Source: Monocercomonoides exilis
Lineage: Eukaryota; Preaxostyla; Oxymonadida; Polymastigidae
Direction: 5' to 3'
DNA length: 64,000 nucleotides
NCBI GenBank assembly: GCA_001643675.2
Contig: LSRY02000001.1
Location: forward strand, 2,573,501 to 2,637,500
This document shows, in pieces, positions 10,153-21,800 of the stretch. The first letter of the stretch is position 1. Each line of letters starts with the position of its first letter. The position numbers and the translations under genes are program-made. A model generated the notes under the pieces. That model saw only the letters and a program-made list of their open reading frames with translations, was not told where the DNA came from and ran no database searches.

Positions 10153-11612
10153 TCAAATATTCACAAAATATTCAGAAATATTCAAAGGTAAACAATTTCT
10201 ATATCCTTCGTTAATTAAAGAAAATTCTCCATAAAGGCTTGCAAGGGTATCTTCGTATCCTTTTTCTTCCATCTTTTCAAATATCTTTCTTTTCAACTCC
10301 ATTCTTTTCGCTTCATTGGCTTTGTTATCTGTCTTTTCTTTCAGTCTTTCTGAAATTTCCAAAAAGAAATACAAGCAATTCCTCATCGCATTATTATAAG
10401 TTGTTGGCTGCTGAATCTCCTCCAAAATAACATCCACAGATTCTCCTTTCAGTAAGTCACCAATTTTCACGATTTTTTCTTCCGCTGCTCTTCGAATCAT
10501 ATATAGGCATTTAACGTGAATTTCTCCATAATTGCACCTTGATGCTCGAAGTATCTGAACAGTTCGTCTGATAAGTCCAGCAAAGTCTTCATTCCATGAT
10601 CTGCATGAGTGAAAGAAACCATTAATTGTATCAAGCCATTTCATCAAAATAATCATTTCTTTCTTTTCTTTGACTTTTTTATCATCTTTTCTCTTCCAAT
10701 CCACACACTTTGAAAGCTCCTCCATTTCTCTTTTTGCCTCCTTCACAAAATGCAGCTCAATCACAATCACTTCTTCCAAACTTTCATCTCTTGCTTGATG
10801 CTGCTTATTGAGAACAATTTTTTTATAGAATTTATCATCATAAAATTTGTTTATCAAAAAGTCCCAAGCAGATTGATAGGCAAGATGTGTCATATTGTGA
10901 TGTTCCTGGTGATGTTGGATAATCTCTTTGATCTCGCTCAAATACAGTTCTTGTTCAATTTTCTATAAAAATCGAAAAATATTCAAAAATATCAAAAAGA
11001 AAAAAGAAGTGTTCAAACTATAAATCTTGTGTTCCACAAAGCCAATAAAGCCATTTCCACTTCTTTTTGAACTTCTTCTCTTTCCTCTTTATTCAAAGCG
11101 ACTTTCAGAAGACAAGGCACACAAATTGAAAGTGATTCCGAAAAAATTCCTTCGTTTAGCAAAAGATAGCTTTCACAAAGATCAATCATGAGCTTTTCGT
11201 TCTTTTCATCCTTTTTTTTCTCATTTTCATCAATAATCATCTCTTTAAATTTTTGACTCAATGAAGATGTATCAATGTTATAAATCGAAATGCCTTTCAA
11301 TGATTTGAAATGTCCAATATGCTTCAGCAACAGAATTGCATTTTCCACTGAAAGAATCTTTTTTTCAATCATTGTGGATATTTCATTGAACAGTTTTTCT
11401 GAAAAAACGGATACATATTCAACTAACACCATTCTATCAATTATTTCATTCATTTCTACAATTTTCTGTTTCTGTCCATCTTCATCGCAAGCTTCAAGCT
11501 CTGAAAATAATTCTTCAATAAAAAATTAAATAAAGAACCACAATCACCAGAAATTCAAATGCAACAACGGATGCACACTGTTGTATCTTTCGGTGATGCT
11601 CATGGCCTGCAT
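10153..11612 (-). CDS. Helical-protein family gene, copy B (three exons, 445 aa)
   Basis: Exons on the minus strand are 11612-11579, 11512-11019 and 10962-10153. The introns are 66 and 56 nt, and exons 1 and 2 have the same lengths as in gene A (34 and 494 nt). The product starts MQAMSITERYNKLFSELE and ends SEYFVNI before TGA. It shares ENAILLLKH, SICVPCLLKVA and LAYQSAW with copies A and C. Exon 3 carries about 14 extra codons (FYKKIVLNKQHQARD region) relative to copy A, which looks like a short internal insertion. There is no signal peptide and the protein is probably cytoplasmic. It sits as the inverted partner of gene A, with the 1850-aa gene between them. Confidence 0.8.
10963..11018 (-). 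other. Intron 2 of helical gene B (56 nt, phase 0)
   Basis: It begins GTTTGAACAC and ends TTTTTATAG. The TGA at bases 4-6 stops an unspliced reading. The position matches intron 2 of genes A and C. Confidence 0.75.
11513..11578 (-). other. Intron 1 of helical gene B (66 nt, phase 1)
   Basis: It begins GTGTGCATCCG and ends TTATTGAAG. Exon 2 then starts AATTATTTTCAG, aligned base for base with exon 2 of genes A and C. Confidence 0.75.
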
Positions 11613-12480
11613 TTTTGAAAATGCATTGCATTCAGAATACAACACCATTTTGATTATTCACATTGAATTCGCATATGTTTGGAAAAACAACATCGATGAT
11701 ATTTATTCTCAAAAATAGTCATTAAAAATGTCGTGCTCACACCATTCTTTATCGTCTTGGCACTTTTGGAAAGTGATTGTTAAGAAAAATAATCTTCAAA
11801 TTAATTAAGTTTGTTGTTATGGTACAAATGATCAAATTGTTATCTTTGAACTGGAATGTCATCGGCAAAATGAGTGTCGATGAATGAATTAATCTTGCAG
11901 AATTACAAACATAATTTCCTGATATGAAAGCTGGCAATGATGGAATTGCAACCTTTTTGAAATTCAACGTGATGATTTTTGAAAATTGGATGGCTATGGG
12001 GAATACAACGATTTTATAAATAACACAAAAAGATATAATGTATGTAATTTTCATTGCACTATATGTTGTGAAGATATTTTCATCTGTATCCTCTCCAAAG
12101 TGCAGGAATATGAGTTATTGTTGAAATGGCCAATCTCCGCTTTGTAGAGCAATACGATGAGAACGGAGCAGATCATTATATAGCAATTAGGATATAAAGG
12201 AAGTTACGTAAAATATATGATATTTGGTTCAAGATGTGAAAACAAATTCAACTGTTATTTTATTGAATGAAGACAGAAGGATGGAATTCTGTGAAGGACA
12301 AAATCTGCACAATGTTATATAGAATTTAGGAGCATAAGACAAAGGAGAAGCTTTTTGTACAAGGAAAGCAACTGGAAATATCAAGGGAAAGATATTTATC
12401 ACGAAAAAAGGCAAGGAAACAATGATTAGCAATGGAGCTGGAGAACAGCATTTCTCGATGGACATTTTGGTTATTTAATT
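11613..12480 (+). repeat. Upstream conserved block, copy B
   Basis: This block lies head to head with helical gene B and is the inverted counterpart of 1-845. It contains a weak 78-codon frame on the minus strand (12229-12465), and block A shows a similar frame on the plus strand (18-239). On the plus strand the frame that runs with block A's 65-codon frame continues with few interruptions. At least one 4-nt length difference from block A breaks one candidate frame. It is either decayed coding sequence or a conserved non-coding upstream region. Confidence 0.45.
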
Positions 12481-12975
12481 GAAATGCGAACTTGTGTTTT
12501 GCAGAGTTTTTAACAGCTAAGCATTGTTGCGCCTTCTCATGAAGTTGAGAAACGTGAAGTGAATATCACCAACTCTGTTTCAGTCTCTGCTTTTGAAAGA
12601 TTTCCAAAACAAATCAAACATGCTTCGCTTGTTTCTTATTTTACACATTTGCGATGTTTTCAGAAAGAACAGACAGAAGCCTTGGAACTTCAGCATCACA
12701 GCTCGCTTTTGATGAATTGAAATGGAAATATTCTTCTTCTTCTTCTTCTTCTTCTTCACCTTCTTCGCCTTCTTCTGTTTTTCATTTTTTCGTTGGTTAA
12801 TTTTTTGAAAAAGAAGATTCATTCTCAAGATTCGTGAAATGTTAATTTCGTTCGAAAAATTATTTGAATGAAATCGAATGAGATAAGAAAAAGGAGATAT
12901 TTATTTGAAAAAATTACTGAAAGAGAAAATTGGTTGAAAAGGATGAAGAAGAGAAATTTGAAGATAGAAATTTGA
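12481..12975. other. Spacer with GAA/CTT tract
   Basis: No gene was found. A CTT run at 12731-12760 gives lysine-rich frames on the minus strand that look like tract artefacts. Confidence 0.35.
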
Positions 12976-14345
12976 GAGATGTTTGAAGATGAGCAAATTG
13001 AAACGAAGAAAGAGAGAAAGAAAGAGGAAGACTAAGGAAAAGAAGAAGGCAAAGAAGAAGATGACAATGCCGATGAAAATGAAGGAGGAGAAATGGAAGG
13101 ATGGATCATACCCGATTCACACGCAGTGGACAGCCGAAGTTGATGATTGTCAATTCTTTGCAATTCAGAAGATGTTTGTGCTGTGCCAAAGAAGCAGATA
13201 CTGATGATGCATGACAAGACATTGGCTCCTCCTCCATCCGTCTGCCACACCACCGTCTCATTTGACTTCATCACTTGCCGACAGTCGCACAACAGCTCCA
13301 CCACGTAGACAAACGCCTTCTTCACCGCTTAGCTCTTCTTCTGTTCTGCTTTCTTCTCCTTCAGCTGCGTGTGCACAAAATTCCCAAATCCTTTCCTCAA
13401 CACCTCAGTCCCCTTCCAACTCCAGACTGCTTCTCTCCCAGTTCTGTACTGATCGAATCTCTTTTTTTCACCCAGGATCGTCAACATCTTCCACATTCAC
13501 ACAATAGATTTTTCCCTGTCTTCAACAGCATCATCAGCAGCTTCAATCTGAACAGACAACTGCCATGAATAAGAACGGCATCCGAAGAACAAACTCCATT
13601 AACCTCTCTCCTGACCGCAATCCTTGGCAACTCAGAGATCATTCTTATTTACTGCTCCATCACAACAAACACTCTCTCCATGGACTCTATTTGCTTATCC
13701 CACAACACTCACTTCGTTCCTCACTTTCACAAAAACCCTTTTCGCATTCATGTCTGTCAAAAGAATTGCAGTGCTGTTATATTCGAAGCTCGCTGCGAAT
13801 TTTCTCGGTTATCTTCAAACAGCTCCGATGGCAGAATCAACGAAACCGAAGATGGAACCTACCAGCCACCTCACAGAGTTCAACTGAAATCCGTCGCAAA
13901 TAGCACCCCCTACACACTCTTCGAAACATTGCTGCCCCCACTCTCCCCTCCGCACTTCTTTATCTTGATTTTTTTATCTCCTTCTCAGTCAAAAAATCAA
14001 TAAGCTCCGTCTTCTTCTTCATCGCCACGATCTGCTCCTGCAGCTCCTTTGTCTCTGCATTGTTCTTCTCGCTCATCTCCAGAATCTTTCTCTTTCACAT
14101 CCGGATGATCGATTCCTTCTCCTTCAACCGCTCCTCCAGCTCGTTTTGTCTGTTTCAAAATCCGCTCGTCTTCCATGATCTCTTGCAGCTTCAAGTGAGA
14201 CTCCAAACACTTCTTCTCCATCTCCTGATTCACCTTTTCATGCTTTTCATTTTTTTCATCACCATCATCATCATCTTCTTCTTCTTCTTCTTTTGCTTCC
14301 TCTTTCTCTTTTCGCTGTTCCTCTTCTGCTCTCCAAGCAAATGGA
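12976..14345 (-). pseudogene. Decayed coding region of unknown family with coiled-coil part
   Basis: This block is visibly richer in G+C than its surroundings and reads as protein on the minus strand, but only by switching frames. The upstream part (about 14230-13990) gives a coiled coil with segments LESHLKLQEIMEDER and then, in another frame, ETKELQEQIVAMKKK. The downstream part (about 13900-13035) gives one frame with segments FGFVDSAIGAV, AFVYVVELLCDC and NETVVWQTDGGGAN, interrupted by several TGA and TAA codons. The gene could be a broken SPRY- or kinase-associated protein, but I do not recognise it with confidence. Unmodelled introns could account for some breaks, but not all. Confidence 0.4.
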
Positions 14346-14569
14346 ATATGTTCAAGTTAGATAGAAGAATCAACCCTCAAAATCCAGAAGTTTCAAACCC
14401 ATGCACTTTTAACATCCACGTTTCTAAAAATACACACATCCCCCACTTCCTAGTGTATCTGTTGCATTACAAATGGAGAAGAGCGCTGCGAGTGAGGTTG
14501 CTTATGGATTTCTTTCAAACTTTTGTTCATTCATCATTAACTTTCAAAAATAATTCATTAATCTAACTT

Positions 14570-15574
14570 TAAAATGTATTGAAATCGCTACTATTATTAT
14601 TTGAATTGCTTTTAAAAAATGCTTTGAAACGTTTGCCTTTGGAATTCGTAACTCATTGAATGTCGAGCCGAAATGATTTTTTTGAAAAAAAACATTTTTA
14701 GCTAATTTTTCCATTTTTGAAATACATGAAGAAAAGAATCATATTATTCGCATTTTACCAGTAAAATCTTATTAATTGTGATGAAATGAGTGATGATTTT
14801 TAAAATTATATTGATTCAATTTACAATTTCTGTTCGAGACTTTGCTTTGATTACTGATGAATGAAAATTAAAAAGAAACAATTGCTATCATAGACAATTT
14901 CTTCATTGATTCACTCAAACACTGACTTGGAAAAAAATAATTATGCCTTTTTCTTTTGAAAGTTAATATTCTTTCCGTTGAAAAAAAAAAACTTTATGAA
15001 TAATTAACACTCTTTTAAAAAAAAAAAAAAGTTCTGCTGTCAATAATTATCACCCAAATAAACATTAATTCCAAAATGCTTGGTGTTTCAATTTTAAAGA
15101 ACACTTTCGAAAAAGCACATAAGAATACAAAAGGCAAAATAGTCAATGACTGATTTCATTTTTTTCATTCCATGAAATGTTCTGAAAATAATAAAACATC
15201 CATTTTCTTTTTTCAACATTTCTTCATGAACGAAAAGACTGATAAAGTCATTGAAGTGACCAATTGAAAATGCGTATAAATGAAATGCAATAAAGAAGTG
15301 TAATGATGCATTCGCATGCTATTTGAAAACGTTCTAAGATCCAAAAATTGAAAAATCTGAATAAAGAAAAGAAACAAAATGATAGATTTTCGTTGTTATC
15401 CGTGAAAAGAAAGATTTCATATTTTGTCACTTGATTCATTCACAATGCGTTGTGTAAGCGATGATGAGATGCTGTCCGGTTTTTGCATTTATTTGTTTTG
15501 TGTTTTTACTTTTTCATCACCCATTTTGTGAAATTTGTTGTATTGGAAATGAAATATGAATAAAAAAAGATATA
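14570..15574. other. AT-rich spacer
   Basis: I see no gene, RNA or repeat that I can support. Short A and T runs are frequent. Confidence 0.35.
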
Positions 15575-15820
15575 TGTGGGTAATTCTTTATGAAAAGTCG
15601 CAAATGTTTAATTCTCAAAAAAATCAAAAATATCAAATTTGGCTCAAATTTTCGTTGGCATATGCCAAACATCACTTTAATGGAATCTATTTAAGGATAA
15701 TGCTATTTCATTTATTCTTAAGAAGATTCGAAAGTGGAAACGAAAATTTGAGCCAAATATAAAGTTTGAGATTAATAAGAAAATTAAACATTCGTGACTT
15801 TTCAAAAAGAATCACCCAAT
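15575..15820. mobile_element. MITE, TA-duplicating family, copy 1 (246 bp)
   Basis: The ends are inverted repeats: TGGGTAATTC at the left and the complement of TGGGTGATTC at the right. Similarity continues inward for about 80 bp, including a shared TTGGCTCAAATTTTCG. The element is flanked by TA on both sides (15573-15574 and 15821-15822). It has no coding capacity. The terminal motif and TA duplication suggest mobilisation by a Tc1/mariner-type transposase encoded elsewhere. Confidence 0.65.
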
Positions 15821-15822
15821 TA

Positions 15823-16700
15823 TATGTCTTTCTAGTTTTATTTCTTCCGAGTTGCTTTTTTTCTTTGATTTTTTTTTTTGATCAACCCATTTTTTTTTTC
15901 ATTTTATTTATTAGAAATAAATTGTGAAAACAATAAAATCTCATTCACTTTTCAGATAAATCAAAGATTGAATGATTTGTGATTTCTGAAATTTGAAATT
16001 TGAATTCAACGAACAATTAAAACTCCCAATCTCCCCACATTGGATATTTTGTTTTTCGAAAAACAATTGGATTCATTTTATTTTGATAAAAAAAAATAAA
16101 ACAGCTTGATCATCTTTCCATTCAATAATCAAAGTATTATTTATTGATCAAACAAAAAAAATTTTTTTTTTACAGTTGTATGTCGATAAAAGATGAAATT
16201 TTCCCAATTTTTAAATTTGAAACATTCAAGAAAATTTCAAATATAATTTAGCAATAAATGGTATTATTTGTGATAAGAGATTTTCTTTTTGAGTGATGCA
16301 GTGTCCACATTATTTTGATTTTTTCATTAAAAGTGGTGTCAAAATGAACAAATCAATAAAAAAATGTCTCTTATTTCAAATATTGAGACAAAAAAAGTCG
16401 AAATAAAAGAGTGACTAAATTGAATGAGATGCGTTTCCAGCAGAAAAAAAAGTGCTTCGATTAATAATGTGAGATATGTTAATAGAAAGTCAAACAAAAA
16501 TATTTTTGGAAAAGATTATCAGGATTGAATGAATTGTCACATTATTCTAGCCTTCTCATTTACCAATCAACTGAATCATTTTTCTAAGAAAAATTCAGAC
16601 ACATAATTTTGATTTGCATTGCAGAAATAAGAGAATTGAAAAAGAAAACTGAAAAGCAAGAAAAAAAACGAATTTTTTTTTATCATGTTCATTTTGTGCA
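15823..16700. other. AT-rich spacer
   Basis: No supported feature was found. Frames here are short and AT-driven. Confidence 0.35.
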
Positions 16701-16703
16701 ATG

Positions 16704-17037
16704 AAATACCGGACAAGATCGATTTCTCAATAACAGCAAGAGGAATAATTCTGACAATTTTCCTCAAAACACATTTTATTTTATGCAAACTTACGTGAAA
16801 TACAAGACTTTCATTATTTCCTCGTTTGTGCTCTGAAAAAAATATAATCAAAATCTCGGAGAAACTCAAAATCCTATTTCTCTGAATTTTCAAATAATAA
16901 TTTTTACAATATTCAGTCTTCATAAAAATGGTAGTTTGATATGCCAAATGAGTTTGTATTGATAAGATATATTTTGATAAAAATTGTCGGAATTATTCCT
17001 CTTGCGGTTATTGAGAAATCGATCTTGTCCGGTATTT
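16704..17037. repeat. Fold-back (hairpin) repeat with ~60-bp arms
   Basis: The arm at about 16704-16761 contains ATACCGGACAAGATCGATTT. It is inverted at about 16977-17037, with only a few mismatches over about 57 bp. The ~215-bp spacer is AT-rich. It may be a small MITE or a remnant of one; I could not define a target duplication. Confidence 0.6.
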
Positions 17038-17960
17038 TTTGCGCAAATTGTAACTCAAAAAATGAATAACAAAAAATATTTTCTCCAAAAATGAAAAAAA
17101 AAATATTTTCCATTTCACCGTTTTTTTTTTGATTAAAATGGTTTACATCTTCGTTTTTTATTTTTTGAATAAATAATCAGATTTCAATTGATGAAAAATC
17201 ATTTGAACAACTTTTTGACTGAAATTCCGACATCTGAAGACAAAAGTTTGATTGTTTGTGAATTTGTGGTTTCGAATGGCTGATCATTCCAATATAATTT
17301 CATCTCAATTGTCACAAGTATTTATCATTAAACAACATGAAAAGATAAATTGTTTTGACTTTTTTGTCTCTATAATTTTTGATCTTATTAACATATTAAT
17401 CAATCAAAAAATCAACTTTTTTATCCAATAATAATATTTCATGAATGATTCTCTATCCTTCCATTTGCTGGCACTTAATTTCAAATTTTCAATTCACTAA
17501 AACCAATTTCAACAATCAATGATTTGGCTTATTTCCATCATCTTTATCATCACAAGTTTTTTTTGCCTTCTTTTTTTCTTCTATCATGGTTTCTTCATCA
17601 ACTTTTATGATTTTTCATTCTCTTTGTGCTTCATAATGAAAATCTTTGCTGAATATTCAATTTTCACATGACAAGAAAAAGATGAGCAGTTGGATAATTC
17701 AACAAGTTTGTTCAATAAAAAAAGCTGAAAAACCTGAGGAAAGCCAAAGCAATTCTCACAAATCGAAGGATATCAGTTCAGAATGAAATCGAGTCAAATC
17801 AACACAGAGAATGAATTCAAAGGAGATTTTTCATCAGATTTAGAAATAGAACAGCTTATTCTTCAATAAATAAAAATGAAACCAATTTTATTTGAATTCC
17901 TTGTTTTGAAACATCACATTTTTTCTTTCGGTTTCCACATAAAGGGAAAAAAAAACATTT

Positions 17961-18231
17961 CTTTGTTCATGGAATTAAGTATGACAACAAAGAGATTGCA
18001 ACAATTCAGTCCCTCCTTTCATGAAGCCGAATTCACATTGTTCTTTTCTTCAACAAAGGAAACAGAAAGTTGAGAGAGGAAATTACAAAAGAGGTTCTTT
18101 CACATGAACAATACCTGAATCTCTGAGTCAAGAAACAACAAAGCCAACAGATTGAATGAGTTTCTCTTGTTCTGTTTAATTCTCTTCACAAATCATATGT
18201 TTTACAGAACAATGCTATTCATAGATGAAGG
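17961..18231 (-). other. Highly conserved non-coding block in the 3' flank, left copy
   Basis: This 271-bp block is nearly identical to 59070-59340; I saw one base difference. The DNA on both sides has diverged by indels and substitutions. It lies about 0.6-0.9 kb beyond the receptor stop codon. It could be an unrecognised ncRNA, a regulatory element, or a gene-conversion patch. No frame in it is convincing. Confidence 0.55.
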
Positions 18232-18846
18232 AATTGATTCTTCTGATGCAATCGCTGCAAAAGAACAAACAACTATATTTTTGCTTTCTGAGACAAAAAA
18301 AGAGATATATCTTTTATCGTTTGTTGTGAATGTTGTGATTGTCACAAATAAAGAAAAAGTCGCTTGGAAAATTGAAAAAAACAAATGGAATTGATAATAC
18401 AAACTGGAGTTACACAAAATAGGAAATGAAATAATGACTGTTGATGTTTGCAATGAAAAAAAAAAAGAGAAAAGAAAAGAATCAACTGAAAAGCCAAATT
18501 AGAGATTAATGAAAAATTTCATTTGACAAGATTCACTCAAAATAATTGTGTGGTGGTGATTCAGCGAACACAAAAACATGAATATATAAAAACACAACAA
18601 ACACTGCTCATCCAAAATCTGCATTCGGAATGGGTGAAAGAAAAAACTAAGTGAAACACAACAACCAATGAAAACAATGAAACCTAAAAAAAAAGGTTGA
18701 TATCAAAAACAAGAAGAAATGTGCTGATGAACAAAAACGAAATGGGAAGAGAGATCCTCTCTCAGACTGATAAAAGATAATATTGAGACGGCTTTGGAAA
18801 CAAATGCATTTTTCCAGCAAAAACACAATTATCACCAACTCTTCAT

Positions 18847-21800
18847 TCACTTCTCAGTCTGCAAAGTTCCTGTGATATCTGAAGAATTCACACTCGTCAT
18901 GTGTTCCCCATCTTCTGTTGTCTCCTCCAGGTCAATCGCATCCGACATCGTCAGAATTGTTGCTCCTGCAGGAAACTGCTGGATGAACTCTCGCTTCAGC
19001 CCTGCCAAGCTCAGTCTGTCTTCTGGCTGAGCAGACAGGCAAGCTCGGATGATTTCAAAGAAATTCGACTCCTTCACAGCAGACATGTTCGGTCGTTCGT
19101 GATTCACTATCTTCTGCCCTGCCACCTCACCCTCATACTCATCAAATGGGATCTCCAGTGTCAGACACTCCCACAGCATCATCCCAATCGAGAATGCCAC
19201 TGACTCCTTTGTTGCCCCCATCTTCTTGTTCATCATCAGTTCAGGTGCTTTCCACCTCAGACACTCTTTTCTTTCTTCATCTTCATCATCCTCAAACGCT
19301 GATGATGGAGGTGGCGACTTGGTGAATCTCTCGCTCATCACTGAAACATCAGAGGAAGATGTGACCATGGTGGAGCTTGAAGAGACAGATGAACTGTCAG
19401 AGTCTGATGAGAAGTCCGAGTGCAAAACAATGCAGATCACCATGTGTTCCGAGAACAGCACAATGTGCGGAGTGAGATTGGCAAGCGATGACAGAGGATT
19501 CTCCATTTCATTGAACGAGTGGAGCGCCAGATTCGCCACCCAGAACAGGATCTGTGCAGCTGTCACCTCCCTCTCCTGCAGAGTGCCTATCGCCATCTCT
19601 TTTGTCTTGTTCCTTCCATGCAACAGCATGAACAGCGAATCCCTCAGATCCACAATCAGTTTCTCATGGGGAGACGAACACGCCATCACATCCACCAGAT
19701 TCGACATCGACGACGTGGTGGGGCACAGTTCTTCTCCCCGAACAAATGTCGAATCTGAATCAGTCGTTGAAGTGGTGGAAGTGGATGAGATGGAAGGTGA
19801 TGGTGATCTCTTTCGAATTTCTTCTTCTTCAACCTTCTCCAGTGCCCATTCAGGAATCTTGTCTGAGTCTCTCCCCAAAATATATTCTGTTGAGCCACAT
19901 TCACTCAGCAAATGCTCTGACGATTCTGAGTGTCCCAAGCTTTTCTCATACACCCTCTTCTTGATTCTTTCTTCGTTCTTCTTCTCTGCCTCTCTCTCTG
20001 CTCTCCTCCACTGCTCCTCGGGTGATGGCTCCATCGTCACCATCTCAATCAGCTTCGGATCCTTCCTCACTGTATCATTCACAATCTCTCTCAGATCTTT
20101 GTTCTCATTCTTCGCCTTTCTCCATCGAACAGCAAACAAAATAAATCCAATCAGAACAATCAAAAACAAAACAACAAATATGATAGCAATTATCACAGCC
20201 CATGATGATTTCCCTTCTTTTCCTCCTTCAACCACTTTGTCATTTCCAGTCTTTGGTTCTGTTTTGTTCTTCAGAATCTTTGGAGAAGTTGCAGCCAATT
20301 GCTTCCCAAACAAAATCATCACTGACACCTCTGTTTCATCTGCAATCGTTGAAATATTTTCTGAAGGGATTCTTCCAATCACTTCTGTTTCTGAAACAAA
20401 ACTGTCTTCCTCAAAAGGATATGTCTCAACCAACTCCACATCCCCTGTTTTGAATATCAACCTGAATGACAAGTCACAAGGCACAAAAAGAGATCCCTTG
20501 AATTTCACAACAACATTGCTGTCATTCTCATTCACTGAAACATCTTCCAGTCTGGGAATGAAAAATGGAGATGACCTTTCTCCTGCTATCCCTCTCAAAT
20601 CACATCCATCATTCAAAATCCAAAGAGAAGAATTGTCTTTCACTCCATCTCCACCTTTCAAGCTGGAAATGGTCAATGATGCAGAATCTGAACAAATGAT
20701 GTTTCGACGAAGAGAGGGATACTTTTCAATGAATGGATTGTTGTTCATAAACTCTCCTTTCTCAATCGTCACATCACCTGTAGAAACTGACAATCCACCT
20801 GATGAAGCATTCATTATTGTCACATATTTCATCATCAATGAAGAATTCGCTGAGTGAACAAGCGATCCATTCCATTTGCATATCTCTTCAAAATCGCTGT
20901 TTCTCTTATTTTCACTTTCTTTTGTTTGCACTCCAATAAATTGACACAAATCCATCGAAACATCCTTTGCATTGTTCATCTCCATAATGCTTCCTTTGTC
21001 AGATAAAGAATAACAATTTGAACAGGAACAGTTTGAAAGAACGATTTGAGCAGATGATGAAGAAGCTGAAAGAACAGAAGCTCCTTTTGAATTCCTCGAA
21101 CTGTTGTTGAATGAGGAGATTCCAATAGAAACTGTTCCTGATGACGAATCGTTTATCGCAATAACGCAACCTTCAGATAATTTCACTCCATCTGCTGATA
21201 CTCCATTAAATACAACACTTCCACATTGTCCAATCTCAAATACAGTTGTTGTTAATTCAATTTGTTCCAGTTTCACATTTGTGATTGATACCTCATCTCC
21301 ATTAAACAGAAATGAAGGCTTCTTGAATGAAAGGAACGATACTGAACAGTTGTCAACATGAAGAATTCCATTTTCGATATTCAACAATGTTGAATTCAGA
21401 ACAACAGATTCAAAGCTTTCTGATTGGCCAACAGATGAAAAATCAACAAATGAAAGAGAAAGCTGACCATTTGTTTCATGAATAATTGAACTGCCTGAAT
21501 ATGAAAATAACTGACCAAAGTTGAATTTCAATCTCTCAATCCGAACATTCTCTGAGGTTGTGATAATACTGCCCTCATTGGTTATTGTTGAGTTCAGATG
21601 CACCAAAGCAGCTGAGGGAGATTGCAATGAGCGGATGGTCACATCAAGAACATCACACTTCCCAACAATTTCTGTTTGCTCCAAGATCAACAGCTGTGAA
21701 TACAGAGATGGAATGATGTGCTGCACTCCAAAGCTCAATGAGTGGCATGGTGTGTCCAATTCTCCACATTGCTTGCTGTCTGCGCGATTGTCTGCAACTG

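Noticed and set aside
12160-12210. TAG in block B aligned with CAG in blocks C and D, as evidence for TAG=Gln
   Set aside because: The blocks are broken in several frames and only loosely aligned here. A single C-to-T change in a dead sequence explains it.
17876-18394. Two small plus-strand frames in the receptor 3' flank
   Set aside because: The counterpart in the right arm is frameshifted, so they are not conserved as proteins even though the DNA is.
19226-20857. 543-aa open frame on the strand opposite the receptor gene (and its twin at 56418-58049)
   Set aside because: It is the Ser-rich antisense shadow of the pseudokinase coding region; codon pattern and homology support the other strand.
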